From: an uncultured Prevotella sp.
GTDB taxonomy: Bacteria; Bacteroidota; Bacteroidia; Bacteroidales; Bacteroidaceae
NCBI GenBank assembly: GCA_937889855.1
Contig: CALBYK010000266.1
Location: forward strand, 1-19,094
Length of the DNA: 19,094 nt
Direction: 5' to 3'
Shown: positions 7,745 through 15,776 of the stretch, piece by piece
Layout: each line of letters starts with the position of its first letter
How positions within the stretch are numbered: position 1 is the stretch's first letter
Position numbers and translations under genes: made by a program
The notes under the pieces: generated by a model
Database searches by the model: none
Told to the model about the DNA's origin: nothing
The model's input: only the letters and a program-made list of their open reading frames with translations

Positions 7745-8296
7745 ATGCTACTGAAATTTTTTCTCACCTGCAACAAGATTGGAGCCTTCACGCTCGGAGG
7801 CGGATACGCCATGATTCCTATCATGGAAAAGGAATTTGTTGACAACAACAAGTGGATGGACAAACAGGAATTCATGGACATAATGGTAGTTGCGCAGACC
7901 ACGCCTGGCATTTTCGCCATCGACATGGCAAGCCACATAGGCTACAAGCTGCGCGGCGTATGGGGCGGCATCGTCGGGGCTGTCGGCATCGCCTTGCCAT
8001 CAATCATCGCCATACTCATCATCGCCATGTTCTTCCACAACTTCAAGGACAACCCATGGGTGGAGAAATTCTTCCGCGGTGTGCGGCCTGCCGTAGTGGC
8101 ACTTATCGCCGCACCAGTTTTCAAGATGGCAAAGACAGCCAAAATAGGATGGAACACCGTGTGGATTCCCGTCGTGGCATGCTTGCTCATCGCCATATGC
8201 AACGTGTCGCCTATATATATCATCATTGTCGCCGGTGTGGCAGGATGGCTATATGGAAGGTGGAAGGACAGAAAGACGGGAGAACTGAAAGATTAA
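7745..8296 (+). CDS. chrA: Short-chain chromate transporter, first subunit (ChrA/CHR family)
   Basis: A 183-residue inner-membrane protein equal to one half of a classical ChrA. The N-terminus NKIGAFTLGGGYAMIPIMEK carries the family's G-x-FTLGGGYAMIP box. MVVAQTTPGIFAIDMASHIG is the conserved TPG segment. Hydrophobic stretches follow, including ALPSIIAILIIAMFF and PVVACLLIAICNVSPIYIII, with about six membrane segments overall. Characterised CHR proteins export chromate driven by the membrane potential; paired short-chain CHR proteins work together in some bacteria. The natural substrate here is unknown, because many CHR homologs have no proven link to chromate. The second subunit gene begins 32 bp downstream in the same direction. 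A -7 element lies 57 bp upstream. The ATG at 7745 is preferred because the membrane domain starts immediately after it. Confidence 0.88.
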   Translation: MLLKFFLTCNKIGAFTLGGGYAMIPIMEKEFVDNNKWMDKQEFMDIMVVAQTTPGIFAIDMASHIGYKLRGVWGGIVGAVGIALPSIIAILIIAMFFHNFKDNPWVEKFFRGVRPAVVALIAAPVFKMAKTAKIGWNTVWIPVVACLLIAICNVSPIYIIIVAGVAGWLYGRWKDRKTGELKD

Positions 8297-8328
8297 AATA
8301 TTGAAAAATCGAGTAATAGGACAAAACT

Positions 8329-8901
8329 ATGATATTCTTAAAGCTATTCATCATCTTCACAAAGATAGGCACATTCAACTTCGGCGGCGGCTATGCCATG
8401 CTGTCACTCATACACAATGAGGTGGTCGTGAAAAACGCATGGATGACAAACGCCGAGTTTGCCGACATGGTGGCAATAAGCCAGTCCACACCAGGACCTA
8501 TCGGCATCAACGCCGCAACATATGCCGGATACACTGCCGTTCTCAACGACGGATATCCACAGTGGGCGGCCATGCTTGGCTCCGTGTTGGCCTCACTGTC
8601 AATAATCTGGCTGCCATTCATCATAATGATTCTCATCTCGAGATATCTGATGAGACATAAAGACTCAAAGGTTGTACAGAACATCTTCTCCGGCTTGCGT
8701 CCTGCCATCATCGGGCTCATTGCCGCAGCCGCAACGCTGCTCATGACAAAGGACAACTTTGGCGATCCACGCGTGGAGCCTGCTTACTTTGCCATAAGCG
8801 TGGCTATATTTGCCGCCACATTCTATCTGACACGGTTCCGCAAGGCAAACCCAATACTCGTGATGCTGGTATGCGGACTGCTCGGTCTCGTTATATTCTG
8901 A
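8329..8901 (+). CDS. chrA: Short-chain chromate transporter, second subunit (ChrA/CHR family)
   Basis: A 190-residue inner-membrane protein, the second half of the two-gene CHR transporter. It repeats the family signature in a diverged form: FTKIGTFNFGGGYAMLSLI near residues 8-26, then MVAISQSTPGPIGINAATYA, which has the longer TPGP-x-G-x-NAAT version typical of the other domain of full-length ChrA. About six membrane segments end in LVMLVCGLLGLVIF. The two proteins are probably inserted in opposite orientations and form one transport unit, as shown for other short-chain CHR pairs; this is inference here. The gene sits 32 bp after the first chrA with no promoter element between. It converges on the AraC-family gene, whose stop is only 18 bp away, and no strong hairpin was seen in that gap. 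Confidence 0.88.
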   Translation: MIFLKLFIIFTKIGTFNFGGGYAMLSLIHNEVVVKNAWMTNAEFADMVAISQSTPGPIGINAATYAGYTAVLNDGYPQWAAMLGSVLASLSIIWLPFIIMILISRYLMRHKDSKVVQNIFSGLRPAIIGLIAAAATLLMTKDNFGDPRVEPAYFAISVAIFAATFYLTRFRKANPILVMLVCGLLGLVIF

Positions 8902-8919
8902 CAACCGGGCAACCCTACA

Positions 8920-9819
8920 CTATACAATTACCTTAATCTTGCGGTAATACTCGCGGAATTCTGTTGGCGAGCAGCCTTTCTTGCGCTTGAACACGCGGTT
9001 GAAGTTGCTCAGGTTGTTATAGCCGCAGAGGAACGATATGTCGGACACGTTTTTGTTAGTGTCGACAAGCATACGGGCGGCATTGCCAAGGCGCACGTCA
9101 ATGATATAGTCGGAGATGGTGCGTCCCGTGTGGAGCTTGAAGAAACGCGAGAAGGCCGCCTCACTCATGCATGCCACGGCAGCGAGGTCGCGCAGTTTTA
9201 TCTCCTCCGTGAAGTTCTGGTCGATGTATGCCTTCACCTTGAGGATGCGGCGCGAGTCCTCGTTTATATTCACCTTGGCATAGGACGTTGTGGCAAGCGT
9301 GCGCGTCCCGGCGCAGCGCGACAGAGTGTCGAGAATGCACATGAACTTTATGAATGCCTGGAATCCGTCTTTTACAGAACTGAGCGAGCTTATGTCGTTG
9401 TACACCTTCATTACGGCGTCGAGCGGAAAAGCCAGCCCGCGCCGCGCAAGGTCCATCATGTGGTAGATGCGCGAGAATGGATTCTTTGACATGAAGCCAT
9501 CCGACGACATATCCAGCCTGAACTGGACGGTTATCTCATGTATGTCCTCACTCTTACATTCGTTCTGCATCCACACATGCTCAAGGTCGGTGGATGTGAT
9601 GAGCACAAGGTCGTAGTCGCCTATCACCTCTGAGCTGTCGCCCACTATGCGGCGCACGCCTGAGGCGTGCTCCACAAAGTTGAGCTCAAAGACATCGTGC
9701 TTATGTATGGGATAGGTGAACTCGCGCTTGTGACGGTCGGCTATATACAGGAAGTCCTTGTCGGCGAGTGGGGTAATCTCGTGCAGGACCTCAGCCACTG
9801 GTTGTGTCTGACTTTTCAT
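8920..9819 (-). CDS. AraC-family transcriptional regulator
   Basis: A 299-residue DNA-binding protein. The N-terminal ~150 residues form a cupin-like sensing domain (RHKREFTYPIHKHDVFELNF, then RRIVGDSSEVIGDYDLVLI and LEHVW), a pattern seen in sugar-responsive Bacteroidota AraC regulators. The C-terminal ~100 residues hold the two helix-turn-helix units: IKLRDLAAVACMSEAAFSRF followed by KNVSDISFLCGYNNLSNFNR and FKRKKGCSPTEFREYYRK. It lies 28 bp downstream of the PorT-like gene on the same strand, so the two may share a transcript. It also converges on the chrA pair. Neither neighbour proves a target, and no specific operator was identified. It is a one-domain-plus-cupin regulator, not a hybrid two-component protein. 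Confidence 0.9.
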   Translation of the reverse strand: MKSQTQPVAEVLHEITPLADKDFLYIADRHKREFTYPIHKHDVFELNFVEHASGVRRIVGDSSEVIGDYDLVLITSTDLEHVWMQNECKSEDIHEITVQFRLDMSSDGFMSKNPFSRIYHMMDLARRGLAFPLDAVMKVYNDISSLSSVKDGFQAFIKFMCILDTLSRCAGTRTLATTSYAKVNINEDSRRILKVKAYIDQNFTEEIKLRDLAAVACMSEAAFSRFFKLHTGRTISDYIIDVRLGNAARMLVDTNKNVSDISFLCGYNNLSNFNRVFKRKKGCSPTEFREYYRKIKVIV

Positions 9820-9847
9820 ATGCGCAGAGTTTTAAGGCCGGCAACAT

Positions 9848-10540
9848 TTAGAAATTCACTCCGAAATTGAGCGACAGGCATCCGTTGTGCGAGCGGTCGA
9901 ACTCATCATGACAGATATTGGCAAGACCGATGTCATAGCTCAAGTCGGCATAGAGCATGTCGTAGCCTATGCCGCATCCGAGGCGCAGACCTGCGTCAAA
10001 ACGTTTGAAGTACTGACTTGAGAACGAGCTCTCGGCAACGCGGTCACGGTAGTTGCGTATCTTGCCGCCCACTCCGCATGCAAAGTATCCGCCGGCAAAC
10101 GGCTGTATACTGAACCCTCCGTCCATTTCGATGGCGTATTTCACCACAACGGGCATCTCAAGATAATTGAGGTCGTAGGTCATCTTCTTGCCGTTAGAAA
10201 GGTTCTTCTTGCCACCCTTCTCGTTGTAGAACAGGCCTGTCTCAAGATAAAGCGGTGCCTGCGGTGAAAGGGAGAAACCTACTACCGCTCCGACATTAAG
10301 CCCCGTCTGCGACTTGCCTCCGTCAAGATTGTCATCGTCCGAGTTTACCGTAGAGAACGATGGACCAATGCGCAGTCCATAGTAGTTGGCACTCTGGCCA
10401 AAGAAAGAGTCGTTGTGACGTTGCGAATAGTCAAGATGACCAGTACGTTCATTGTAATAACGGCTGTTCTTGTAGGCCTGAGCTCCAGCAGTTGCCGACA
10501 GAGTCAAGGCAGCGAGCGTCATGATAAGATATTTCTTCAT
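9848..10540 (-). CDS. PorT-like outer-membrane beta-barrel protein
   Basis: A 230-residue protein with a signal peptide at residues 1-20 (MKKYLIMTLAALTLSATAGA) followed by a small predicted beta-barrel. Barrel-type strands include YYGLRIGPSFSTVNSDDD, GLNVGAVVGFSL, LYLETGLFYNEKGGKK, LNYLEMPVVVKYAIE, FDAGLRLGCGIGYDMLYADL and a terminal LSLNFGVNF ending in phenylalanine. The G-x-R-x-GPSFS opening and the YLE-x-PV-x-x-KY strand are typical of the Bacteroidota outer-membrane beta-barrel (PorT-like) domain. The role of most such proteins is unknown. A TATCTTCGC sequence about 35 bp upstream is one mismatch from the -7 consensus. The AraC-family gene follows 28 bp downstream. The insertion of about 35 polar residues between signal and barrel has no recognised motif. 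Confidence 0.82.
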   Translation of the reverse strand: MKKYLIMTLAALTLSATAGAQAYKNSRYYNERTGHLDYSQRHNDSFFGQSANYYGLRIGPSFSTVNSDDDNLDGGKSQTGLNVGAVVGFSLSPQAPLYLETGLFYNEKGGKKNLSNGKKMTYDLNYLEMPVVVKYAIEMDGGFSIQPFAGGYFACGVGGKIRNYRDRVAESSFSSQYFKRFDAGLRLGCGIGYDMLYADLSYDIGLANICHDEFDRSHNGCLSLNFGVNF

Positions 10541-10603
10541 AATTGTTGTCTTTATTGTTTATTCATTTGGCGAAGATAGCAATTAATAATGTAAACGCTT
10601 CGG

Positions 10604-10633
10604 GGATTTTCCCTAAAATCATATGGGAAATCC
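10604..10633 (-). terminator. Possible terminator after the GT4 gene
   Basis: GGATTTCCC and GGGAAAATCC on the minus strand pair over nine positions with a single bulge around an 11-nt loop. The hairpin lies just after the stop of the last gene of the glycan locus (10648) and before the PorT-like gene. There is no clean U tract, so it may be a weak terminator or a 3' stabilising hairpin. Confidence 0.35.
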
Positions 10634-10647
10634 ATATTATCCAATTT

Positions 10648-11765
10648 TTACTTCTTTTTTCCCTCTATTCCATTGGCATAGATGGCTTCATATTGCTCTT
10701 GCATACGCCTAATGGAGAACCTTTGCATGGCAAAATCGTGAGCTTTGGCAGCAAGGCGGCAGCGGTCTACCGTGGGCAGAAAATCACGGAATAGACGCAC
10801 ATATGCTTCAACGCTGTTGCCATCCACCATGAGGGGCCAGTCGGGCGGAAGCGTGTCGCTCAGGCCAGGCGCGCGGTTGGCTATTACTGGCAGCCGGTTC
10901 ATGCTTGCCTCCATAGACAACATGCTCAGTCCCTCAAACTCGGATGGCATGAACAGATAGTCGAACGACGACATGTGCGAGTCGAGTGAATATATAGGCG
11001 GGACAAGCTCCACATTCGCCAGAGGCGTGCCTGAGCCTTTCAGTGTCTGCTCCACAAGTCCGACCCGTCACCGGCAATGACGAAATGATATCGCCTGTCA
11101 TCATCCAACGCCCTTACCACCTCGCACAGCACGCTCACACCCTTCTGAGGCTCAAGCCGCCCTGCGAACAACACGTTCACGCATCCGGAAGGCAGGGCGG
11201 CATAAGGCCGCTGCGCCACCTCCCCCACCCCATTGTGCACAATAGGCGCAGCCTGTCCGAAACGCCTGGCATAGGCATCGCGCACCGAAGCGGATATCGC
11301 TATGTTGGCGTTGTGCTCCTTGAAGAATCGTTCCACGTGAGGGGCAATGCCCGACAGTCCTGTCCAAAGGCGCGTGTTGTGCAAAGTGCGCACAATGAGC
11401 GTGCGGCGTAACGTCCACGGAAACAGACGGGCAAATACATACAGGCATAGGTCTGGCGTTTCGGTGTGGGTGTGTATAACGTCAGGACGCCAGCGGAGCA
11501 TGATATAAAGCATGCGCAGCGGAAATAGTATCGCTGCTATGCGCTGCACAAGAAAGTGCCAGTTGATGTCGGGAACCAGCGAGCGGTGGCACACTGCTCC
11601 GCCACTGCGCAGCTCTGCCATAAACTTCGGGGTGTAGGAAGAGTTGCCGCGCATTATCTCCACGACATGATACTCCATGCCGTCTGTCTGCGACGCGGCA
11701 ATATTGGCCGCCACGCGTTCGGCGCCGCCAAGGTCGAAATGGGTTATTAGGTGAAATATCCTCAT
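10648..11765 (-). pseudogene. GT4 glycosyltransferase split by a one-base frameshift
   Basis: A GT-B fold, GT4-family glycosyltransferase read in two frames. The N-terminal frame (start 11765) begins MRIFHLITHFDLGGAERVAA, the nucleotide-sugar transferase opening. It continues through VIHTHTETPDLCLYVFARL to VLFAGRLEPQKGVSVL and VIAGDGSDL, then hits TGA at 11040. The C-terminal frame resumes at 11055 with VEQTLKGSGTPLANVELVPP and carries the family E-x7-E motif (EGLSMLSME) before ending at 10648. Joining GDGSDL to VEQTL restores a normal GT4 of about 372 residues and needs exactly one extra base near 11055-11060. No slippery heptamer is present. The C-terminal part has only a GTG as possible start and no ribosome site. 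Its start overlaps the stop of the upstream membrane gene by 4 bp (ATGA), so it was part of that operon. Sequencing error remains possible. Confidence 0.85.
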
Positions 11766-13081
11766 ACTAAATAGTCAACAATTATTGTGGCGTTATATGC
11801 CCACAGCCACACAACCAGCGCTGCCACAAGCAGACGCGGAATTCCGCCGCGAACACGGCGCAGCATGTAGCCAATGGCTATCGGGAAGATGAATGCCCAA
11901 TGGGCCGTCATGATGTACACCTCGTTGAGCCCGAAGCCAAAGCCAAGATGCATAAGCATGTCGAAACCGAACCACGAAACGACAACAAGAAAGAACTTCT
12001 CGCGCCACGCCACACACGCCCCGGCAACAAGCAACAACACAAGCACAGCCTCAACCACATAGCTCACAACAGACCGGTATTCCACAAACACGGGACGCGA
12101 CTGCTGCACGTCCTCAAGCAGATGGTCGCGGTGGAACTGCAGCGACTCGCCGAAAAGATTGTCAACGACCGACCGCAAACGTGGCGTTGTCATGTCGCTC
12201 CATTCGAGCAACGGCACGCTTTTGGCAAGCGCTTCACCATTCTGCCTCTTCACAAACGCGTCGTGCTTCCTCAGCTGTGCCACACGCCCTGGGTCTTTCT
12301 TCTGCACGGCAGCCTCGATGCGCTTTATGCCTTGCTCTTGAGGCTCAATTATCGACTTCTGCTGCCACACAACCACGCCACCAAGCAATAATGCAGGCAA
12401 CACGAACGAGGCTATGCTCTTTGGCAAGAAGACACGACGCCCACCGGCAAACCACGACGCCAACGCCACCTTCACACCATTGGTGAGTGTCACGCCAGCC
12501 GTGAGGAAGAAGAGCAGCGACTGCTGCAGCCACGTGAGACGTGTGCCTTTGCGCAAACACTTGCCCGTAAGGTAGAGTGTAAGCATGAGCAGAGGCAGCG
12601 AAAGGGCAAAGTGGTCGGGCACCATCGTTGCCGTCATCACATGGGCAAAACCATAGAAGAGAGCCGTGAGCAAGGTGGAGTCGCGGCGGTCGCAGCCCAC
12701 AATGTCGCGCAGCGTTCTGTACAGCAGCACCGCTCCCCACACGTCGCACGCCACAAGCAGCGCCGCCATGAGGAAAACGGCAAAATTGAATCCCGTGGCT
12801 AGCATCAGCCAGTGGTTTATCCAGTAGAGCGGCATCAGCACTGCCACAAACAGAGGATGGCGAAGAGCGTTCCAGTGAAGCCTCATACAGGAGATGAATA
12901 TGAGCGAGAAGATGTCGTATCCCGACATGCCCAGGTGGTTGTAGAACACCGACCAGAACCCCACATGGACGCCACGTGTGAACGATGCGTAGTGGTTATA
13001 GATGAGCAACCCGTTGAGCACAGCGAACACAACAGCTGCAACGATGGCGAGCGGGCGCTCTTCTTTTCTGATTCCTAACAT
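11762..13081 (-). CDS. Polytopic membrane protein, paralog B; candidate GT-C-like transferase
   Basis: A 439-residue membrane protein of a family I do not firmly recognise (possibly the Bacteroidota DUF6080 group). About 9-11 membrane segments are visible, with an interior charged stretch near 250-300 (IEAAVQKKDPGRVAQLRKHD). It is a clear paralog of the upstream gene. Shared features are REER/KEER near the N-terminus, SGYD (D56) followed after 17 residues by RHP (74-76), MVPDH (153-157), FFLTAG, DMTTPR, NLFGES, RPVFVEYR and GFGLNEVYIM-x-AHW near the C-terminus. An acidic residue in the first outer loop and a following HP box are features of lipid-dependent GT-C glycosyltransferases, which is why that role is suggested. 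It could instead be a polymerase or transporter. Its stop overlaps the GT4 start by 4 bp, and 67 bp separate it from the paralog upstream. Confidence 0.7.
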   Translation of the reverse strand: MLGIRKEERPLAIVAAVVFAVLNGLLIYNHYASFTRGVHVGFWSVFYNHLGMSGYDIFSLIFISCMRLHWNALRHPLFVAVLMPLYWINHWLMLATGFNFAVFLMAALLVACDVWGAVLLYRTLRDIVGCDRRDSTLLTALFYGFAHVMTATMVPDHFALSLPLLMLTLYLTGKCLRKGTRLTWLQQSLLFFLTAGVTLTNGVKVALASWFAGGRRVFLPKSIASFVLPALLLGGVVVWQQKSIIEPQEQGIKRIEAAVQKKDPGRVAQLRKHDAFVKRQNGEALAKSVPLLEWSDMTTPRLRSVVDNLFGESLQFHRDHLLEDVQQSRPVFVEYRSVVSYVVEAVLVLLLVAGACVAWREKFFLVVVSWFGFDMLMHLGFGFGLNEVYIMTAHWAFIFPIAIGYMLRRVRGGIPRLLVAALVVWLWAYNATIIVDYLV

Positions 13082-13148
13082 TTCGTTGTTAATATTTGTT
13101 TTGTTTAAAATGCCTTACAGACATCGGCACGGCATTGCCTGCATGCAC

Positions 13149-14639
13149 CTAAAAATAAAGATACTGCACAATCAGGGCCACATTCCATATCCAGAGATAT
13201 GCCCCCAGCACAGCTACCGTCCCCTTCATGACAAGAGCCACGCGCCGCCTGCGCAGCGATCGCAACAGATAGGCCATGGCTATAGGTATGACGTATATCC
13301 AGTGGGCAGACATGATGTACACCTCGTTGAGCCCGAACCCGAAGACAACATGCAGCACGAAGTCGAGCGCGAAATACGAGAACACAAGCCACATGAACCT
13401 CGAACGTCTTCCTGCCCACAGTCCGAGGACGAGGAACAAGCCTATAATGGCCTCAACAACATAGTTGAAAGCATGTCGGTACTCAACAAACATAGGGCGT
13501 GAACCAAGCACATCGCCAAGCAGATAATCCTCATGCAGCTGTATTGACTCGCCCATGAGGTTCTCGACAATCGACTTTGGACGCGATGTTGTCATGTCTG
13601 TCCAGTCGTAAAATTCCTTGTGGGATATTGGCGTGCCCTTCACGACACGCTTCTTGCGCGCCTTGTCGGCAGCCGCCTTTGCCTTGGCAGACGAGTCACG
13701 GCATAGGGAGTCGGCACGGAGGGAGTCGAGTTGCAAAGCCGTGAACGAGGCTATGCGGACGCTGTCGTCATGGGCCTTCTGCCGTTGTTGCTCCTGCTGA
13801 CGCTTCTCTTTTGCCGCCTTAGCCTTGGCACGGGCTGCCTTGGCCGCCATGTCGCGCGGCCACACAATGTGGTCGTAGCTCATGCGTGCCGCTCCCCAAG
13901 TGAGGGCTGCCGGGAACAATATGGCAAAAAACAGATACTTGGGACGGAAGATGCGCCAGCCGTTGACAAAAAGGTCGGAGAGATATATCTTCAGACCGTT
14001 GTTGAGCGACGTGCCGGCGGTGAGGAAGAAATAAAGCGCCGACTGCCATATGGTGAGCTTGCGGCGCTTGGAGATGAGTTTTCCCGACACATAGAGTGCC
14101 AGCAGGAGCAGCATCATGGAGATGACAAAGTGGTCGGGAACCATTGTCGACAGCATCACAAAGGCAAAACCGAAGTAGAAGAAGGTGAGCAAAGTAGAAT
14201 CGGTACTGCTCACTCCCACCACCTCACGGAAAATGCGGTAGATGAAAAGCGAAGAGTAGAATGCCGAGAATGTCTGTATGGCTGCCACGACAAACACAGC
14301 GCAGTTGATGCCTGTCGCCCACATCAGAACCTGGTTTATCAGATAAGGCACATACATGTAGAACGCCAGCAAGGGATGGCGGTAGACATTGTAGCCGGCA
14401 GTCCAGTCGCTCACCACACTATAGGTTATAGGGTCAAAGCCCGATATGTGGAACTTGGATATGAACAGGTGCCAATAGTGGGCGTTGAGCGGCGTGAACA
14501 CATCGTAATACTTGCATATGACAAGGGCATCAAGAGCCACAAACACAGCAAGCATCACACCCGCAAGCAGACGCTCCTCCCGTTTCACGCGAAAGAGCGA
14601 CATGAGAATATGCAGAAAAGAGTTGTCCTTGATATTCAT
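13149..14639 (-). CDS. Polytopic membrane protein, paralog A, with Ala/Lys-rich coiled-coil insertion
   Basis: A 496-residue membrane protein, paralogous over its whole length to the next gene. It has SGFD (D69) followed after 17 residues by RHP (87-89), MVPDH (166-170), FFLTAG (205-210), DMTTSR, NLMGES, RPMFVEYR and GFGLNEVYIM-x-AHW. The conserved first-loop aspartate and HP box suggest a GT-C-like transferase, but no family assignment is certain. Unlike its paralog it carries a long hydrophilic insert at about 263-334, rich in Ala, Lys, Arg and Gln (KAARAKAKAAKEKRQQEQQR), predicted helical and probably coiled coil. The rest holds around ten membrane segments. A 99-bp gap separates it from the upstream GtrA gene and 67 bp from the downstream paralog; no consensus promoter was found in either gap. 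The first codons (MNIKDNSFLHILM) precede the REER box by 19 residues. Confidence 0.7.
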   Translation of the reverse strand: MNIKDNSFLHILMSLFRVKREERLLAGVMLAVFVALDALVICKYYDVFTPLNAHYWHLFISKFHISGFDPITYSVVSDWTAGYNVYRHPLLAFYMYVPYLINQVLMWATGINCAVFVVAAIQTFSAFYSSLFIYRIFREVVGVSSTDSTLLTFFYFGFAFVMLSTMVPDHFVISMMLLLLALYVSGKLISKRRKLTIWQSALYFFLTAGTSLNNGLKIYLSDLFVNGWRIFRPKYLFFAILFPAALTWGAARMSYDHIVWPRDMAAKAARAKAKAAKEKRQQEQQRQKAHDDSVRIASFTALQLDSLRADSLCRDSSAKAKAAADKARKKRVVKGTPISHKEFYDWTDMTTSRPKSIVENLMGESIQLHEDYLLGDVLGSRPMFVEYRHAFNYVVEAIIGLFLVLGLWAGRRSRFMWLVFSYFALDFVLHVVFGFGLNEVYIMSAHWIYVIPIAMAYLLRSLRRRRVALVMKGTVAVLGAYLWIWNVALIVQYLYF

Positions 14640-14738
14640 AAATAATGTTTCAAACTTTCATTCATATAATATGTATTGACATTAAATCGGCCAGCCGTCC
14701 TGCCACTCCAGGCTGGATTGATGCGCCTACTTCTACAG

Positions 14739-15122
14739 TCAGCGTTTGAGGAAAAACCTCACAAGCACGAAGTTGACCGGCACACAAACGCAGAACATCG
14801 GTATAGGTGCCCACTGCTTAGGCACACCAAGCCATATGAAGAGGTTTAGCGTAACCATCTGCAGGACATAGTTGACGGCATGGCTGAGGGCGAACCCGGC
14901 CCCATGCTTTGCCGACGCCTTGACACGGAACGTGTAGCGGGTGGAAGCGACAAAGTTAAAGACAAAGCTGACGCCATAGCCTATGGTCATGGCAACCGTT
15001 GGGGACAGCCATCTGAGGAGCAGCCAGTAAATGGCATATTGCAGCAGCGTCGCCATGACGCCTACAACGGCAAAGCGCACTATCTCGCCAAGGCGCTGGT
15101 GCCTCTGTGGTGATATTTTCAT
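14739..15122 (-). CDS. GtrA-family small membrane protein
   Basis: A 127-residue protein with four membrane segments. Matches to the GtrA family include IVRFAVVGVMATLLQYAIYW at the start, TIGYGVSFVFNFVASTRYTF (the GY-x-x-x-x-x-NF motif with the following R-x-x-TF), and the positively charged C-terminus VRFFLKR. Shigella GtrA is thought to flip undecaprenyl-phosphate-glucose, and the mycobacterial relative Rv3789 is linked to decaprenyl-phosphate-arabinose metabolism. Here it lies immediately downstream of a UbiA prenyltransferase and a HAD phosphatase, so flipping a polyprenyl-phosphate sugar across the inner membrane is the most economical role; that is inference. The start at 15122 (MKISPQRHQRLGE) lies 21 bp after the HAD stop, so they are probably co-transcribed. 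Confidence 0.9.
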   Translation of the reverse strand: MKISPQRHQRLGEIVRFAVVGVMATLLQYAIYWLLLRWLSPTVAMTIGYGVSFVFNFVASTRYTFRVKASAKHGAGFALSHAVNYVLQMVTLNLFIWLGVPKQWAPIPMFCVCVPVNFVLVRFFLKR

Positions 15123-15143
15123 ACGGATGCTTTCATATTTTAG

Positions 15144-15767
15144 TTAAACGAAGGGACGGTAGTGGGCCTCGTCTGCCCAGTCGAGCATCTCGCGGTCGCC
15201 GCGGCTGTCGCCATAGGCAATGACCTGATAGTCGGAGCGGTGCTCGCCGATGTCGGGCATGAGCTGGTTGATGCGCCTCACCTTCTCGGCGCCATAGCAG
15301 TTGGGCACGCTGAACAGTCCCGTAAGGCAACCGTCCGTGCCGGTAGCCACCTGGGTGCCGATCACGTGAAACTCCGAGCGGCTTCCCTTGACGAGGTTGT
15401 CGAAGAACGGACGCACCCAATTGTCTATACTCGCGCTCACCACACACACCGTCTCGCCGTAGTGAAACGCCTCGCGCAGCTTGTCAAGGGCGCGCAGACG
15501 GAACAGACGCTGGCTATGGTGCGCAAAGCGTGTGCACACATCGTCAAAGTCGTCAATCTTCATACCCCTGAAGAACCAGGCGAACAGCCGCTCCTTGGCA
15601 CGGTAGTTGGGATAAAGGCGGAGCTTCATCAGCACGAGCAGCGGGCTGAACAGCGCGAATCCGAGGAGGAAGCGTCTCGTGCCGCAAGCGTAGCGTATGA
15701 ATGCCAGCAGCGTGTCGGCAGAGGTGAGCGTGCCGTCAAAATCGAAGAAGTATATTTTCTTTTTCAT
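15144..15767 (-). CDS. HAD-IB family phosphatase (phosphoserine-phosphatase-like)
   Basis: A 207-residue cytoplasmic hydrolase with all four HAD motifs. Motif I is DFDGT at 9-13 (nucleophile D9, acid/base D11). A helical cap with a hydrophobic stretch (FLLGFALFSPLLVLMKL, about 33-49) follows. Motif II is VVSAS with S111, motif III is K162 (AEKVRR), and motif IV is GDSRGD at 186-191 (D187, D191). It is subfamily IB, like SerB. Placement 9 bp after the UbiA gene and 21 bp before the GtrA gene suggests that it removes the 5-phosphate of a polyprenyl-phospho-phosphopentose, the step assigned to a different phosphatase family in mycobacteria. That substrate is inference; sugar phosphates or phospholipid intermediates are alternatives. 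The hydrophobic cap stretch may let it sit on the membrane surface. Confidence 0.88.
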   Translation of the reverse strand: MKKKIYFFDFDGTLTSADTLLAFIRYACGTRRFLLGFALFSPLLVLMKLRLYPNYRAKERLFAWFFRGMKIDDFDDVCTRFAHHSQRLFRLRALDKLREAFHYGETVCVVSASIDNWVRPFFDNLVKGSRSEFHVIGTQVATGTDGCLTGLFSVPNCYGAEKVRRINQLMPDIGEHRSDYQVIAYGDSRGDREMLDWADEAHYRPFV

Positions 15768-15776
15768 AACAATTGG

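Noticed and set aside
7612..7938. N-terminal extension of the leftward 7039 gene
   Set aside because: It is the antisense of chrA and of the shared promoter region. Its residues look like shadow translation.
10648..11055. C-terminal GT4 part as an independent gene
   Set aside because: It has only a GTG start with no ribosome site, begins in the middle of a GT-B fold and continues the upstream frame exactly.
11040..11070. Programmed -1 frameshift in the GT4 gene
   Set aside because: No slippery X-XXY-YYZ heptamer or downstream structure was seen at the junction.
13731..14645. Long open frame antisense to membrane paralog A (304 codons)
   Set aside because: Rich in His, Glu and Arg with no recognisable domain or membrane pattern; a shadow of the opposite-strand gene.
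14691..14716. Hairpin CCAGCC/GGCTGG after the GtrA gene
   Set aside because: Only 6 bp of stem with a 14-nt loop and no U tract; too weak to call a terminator.
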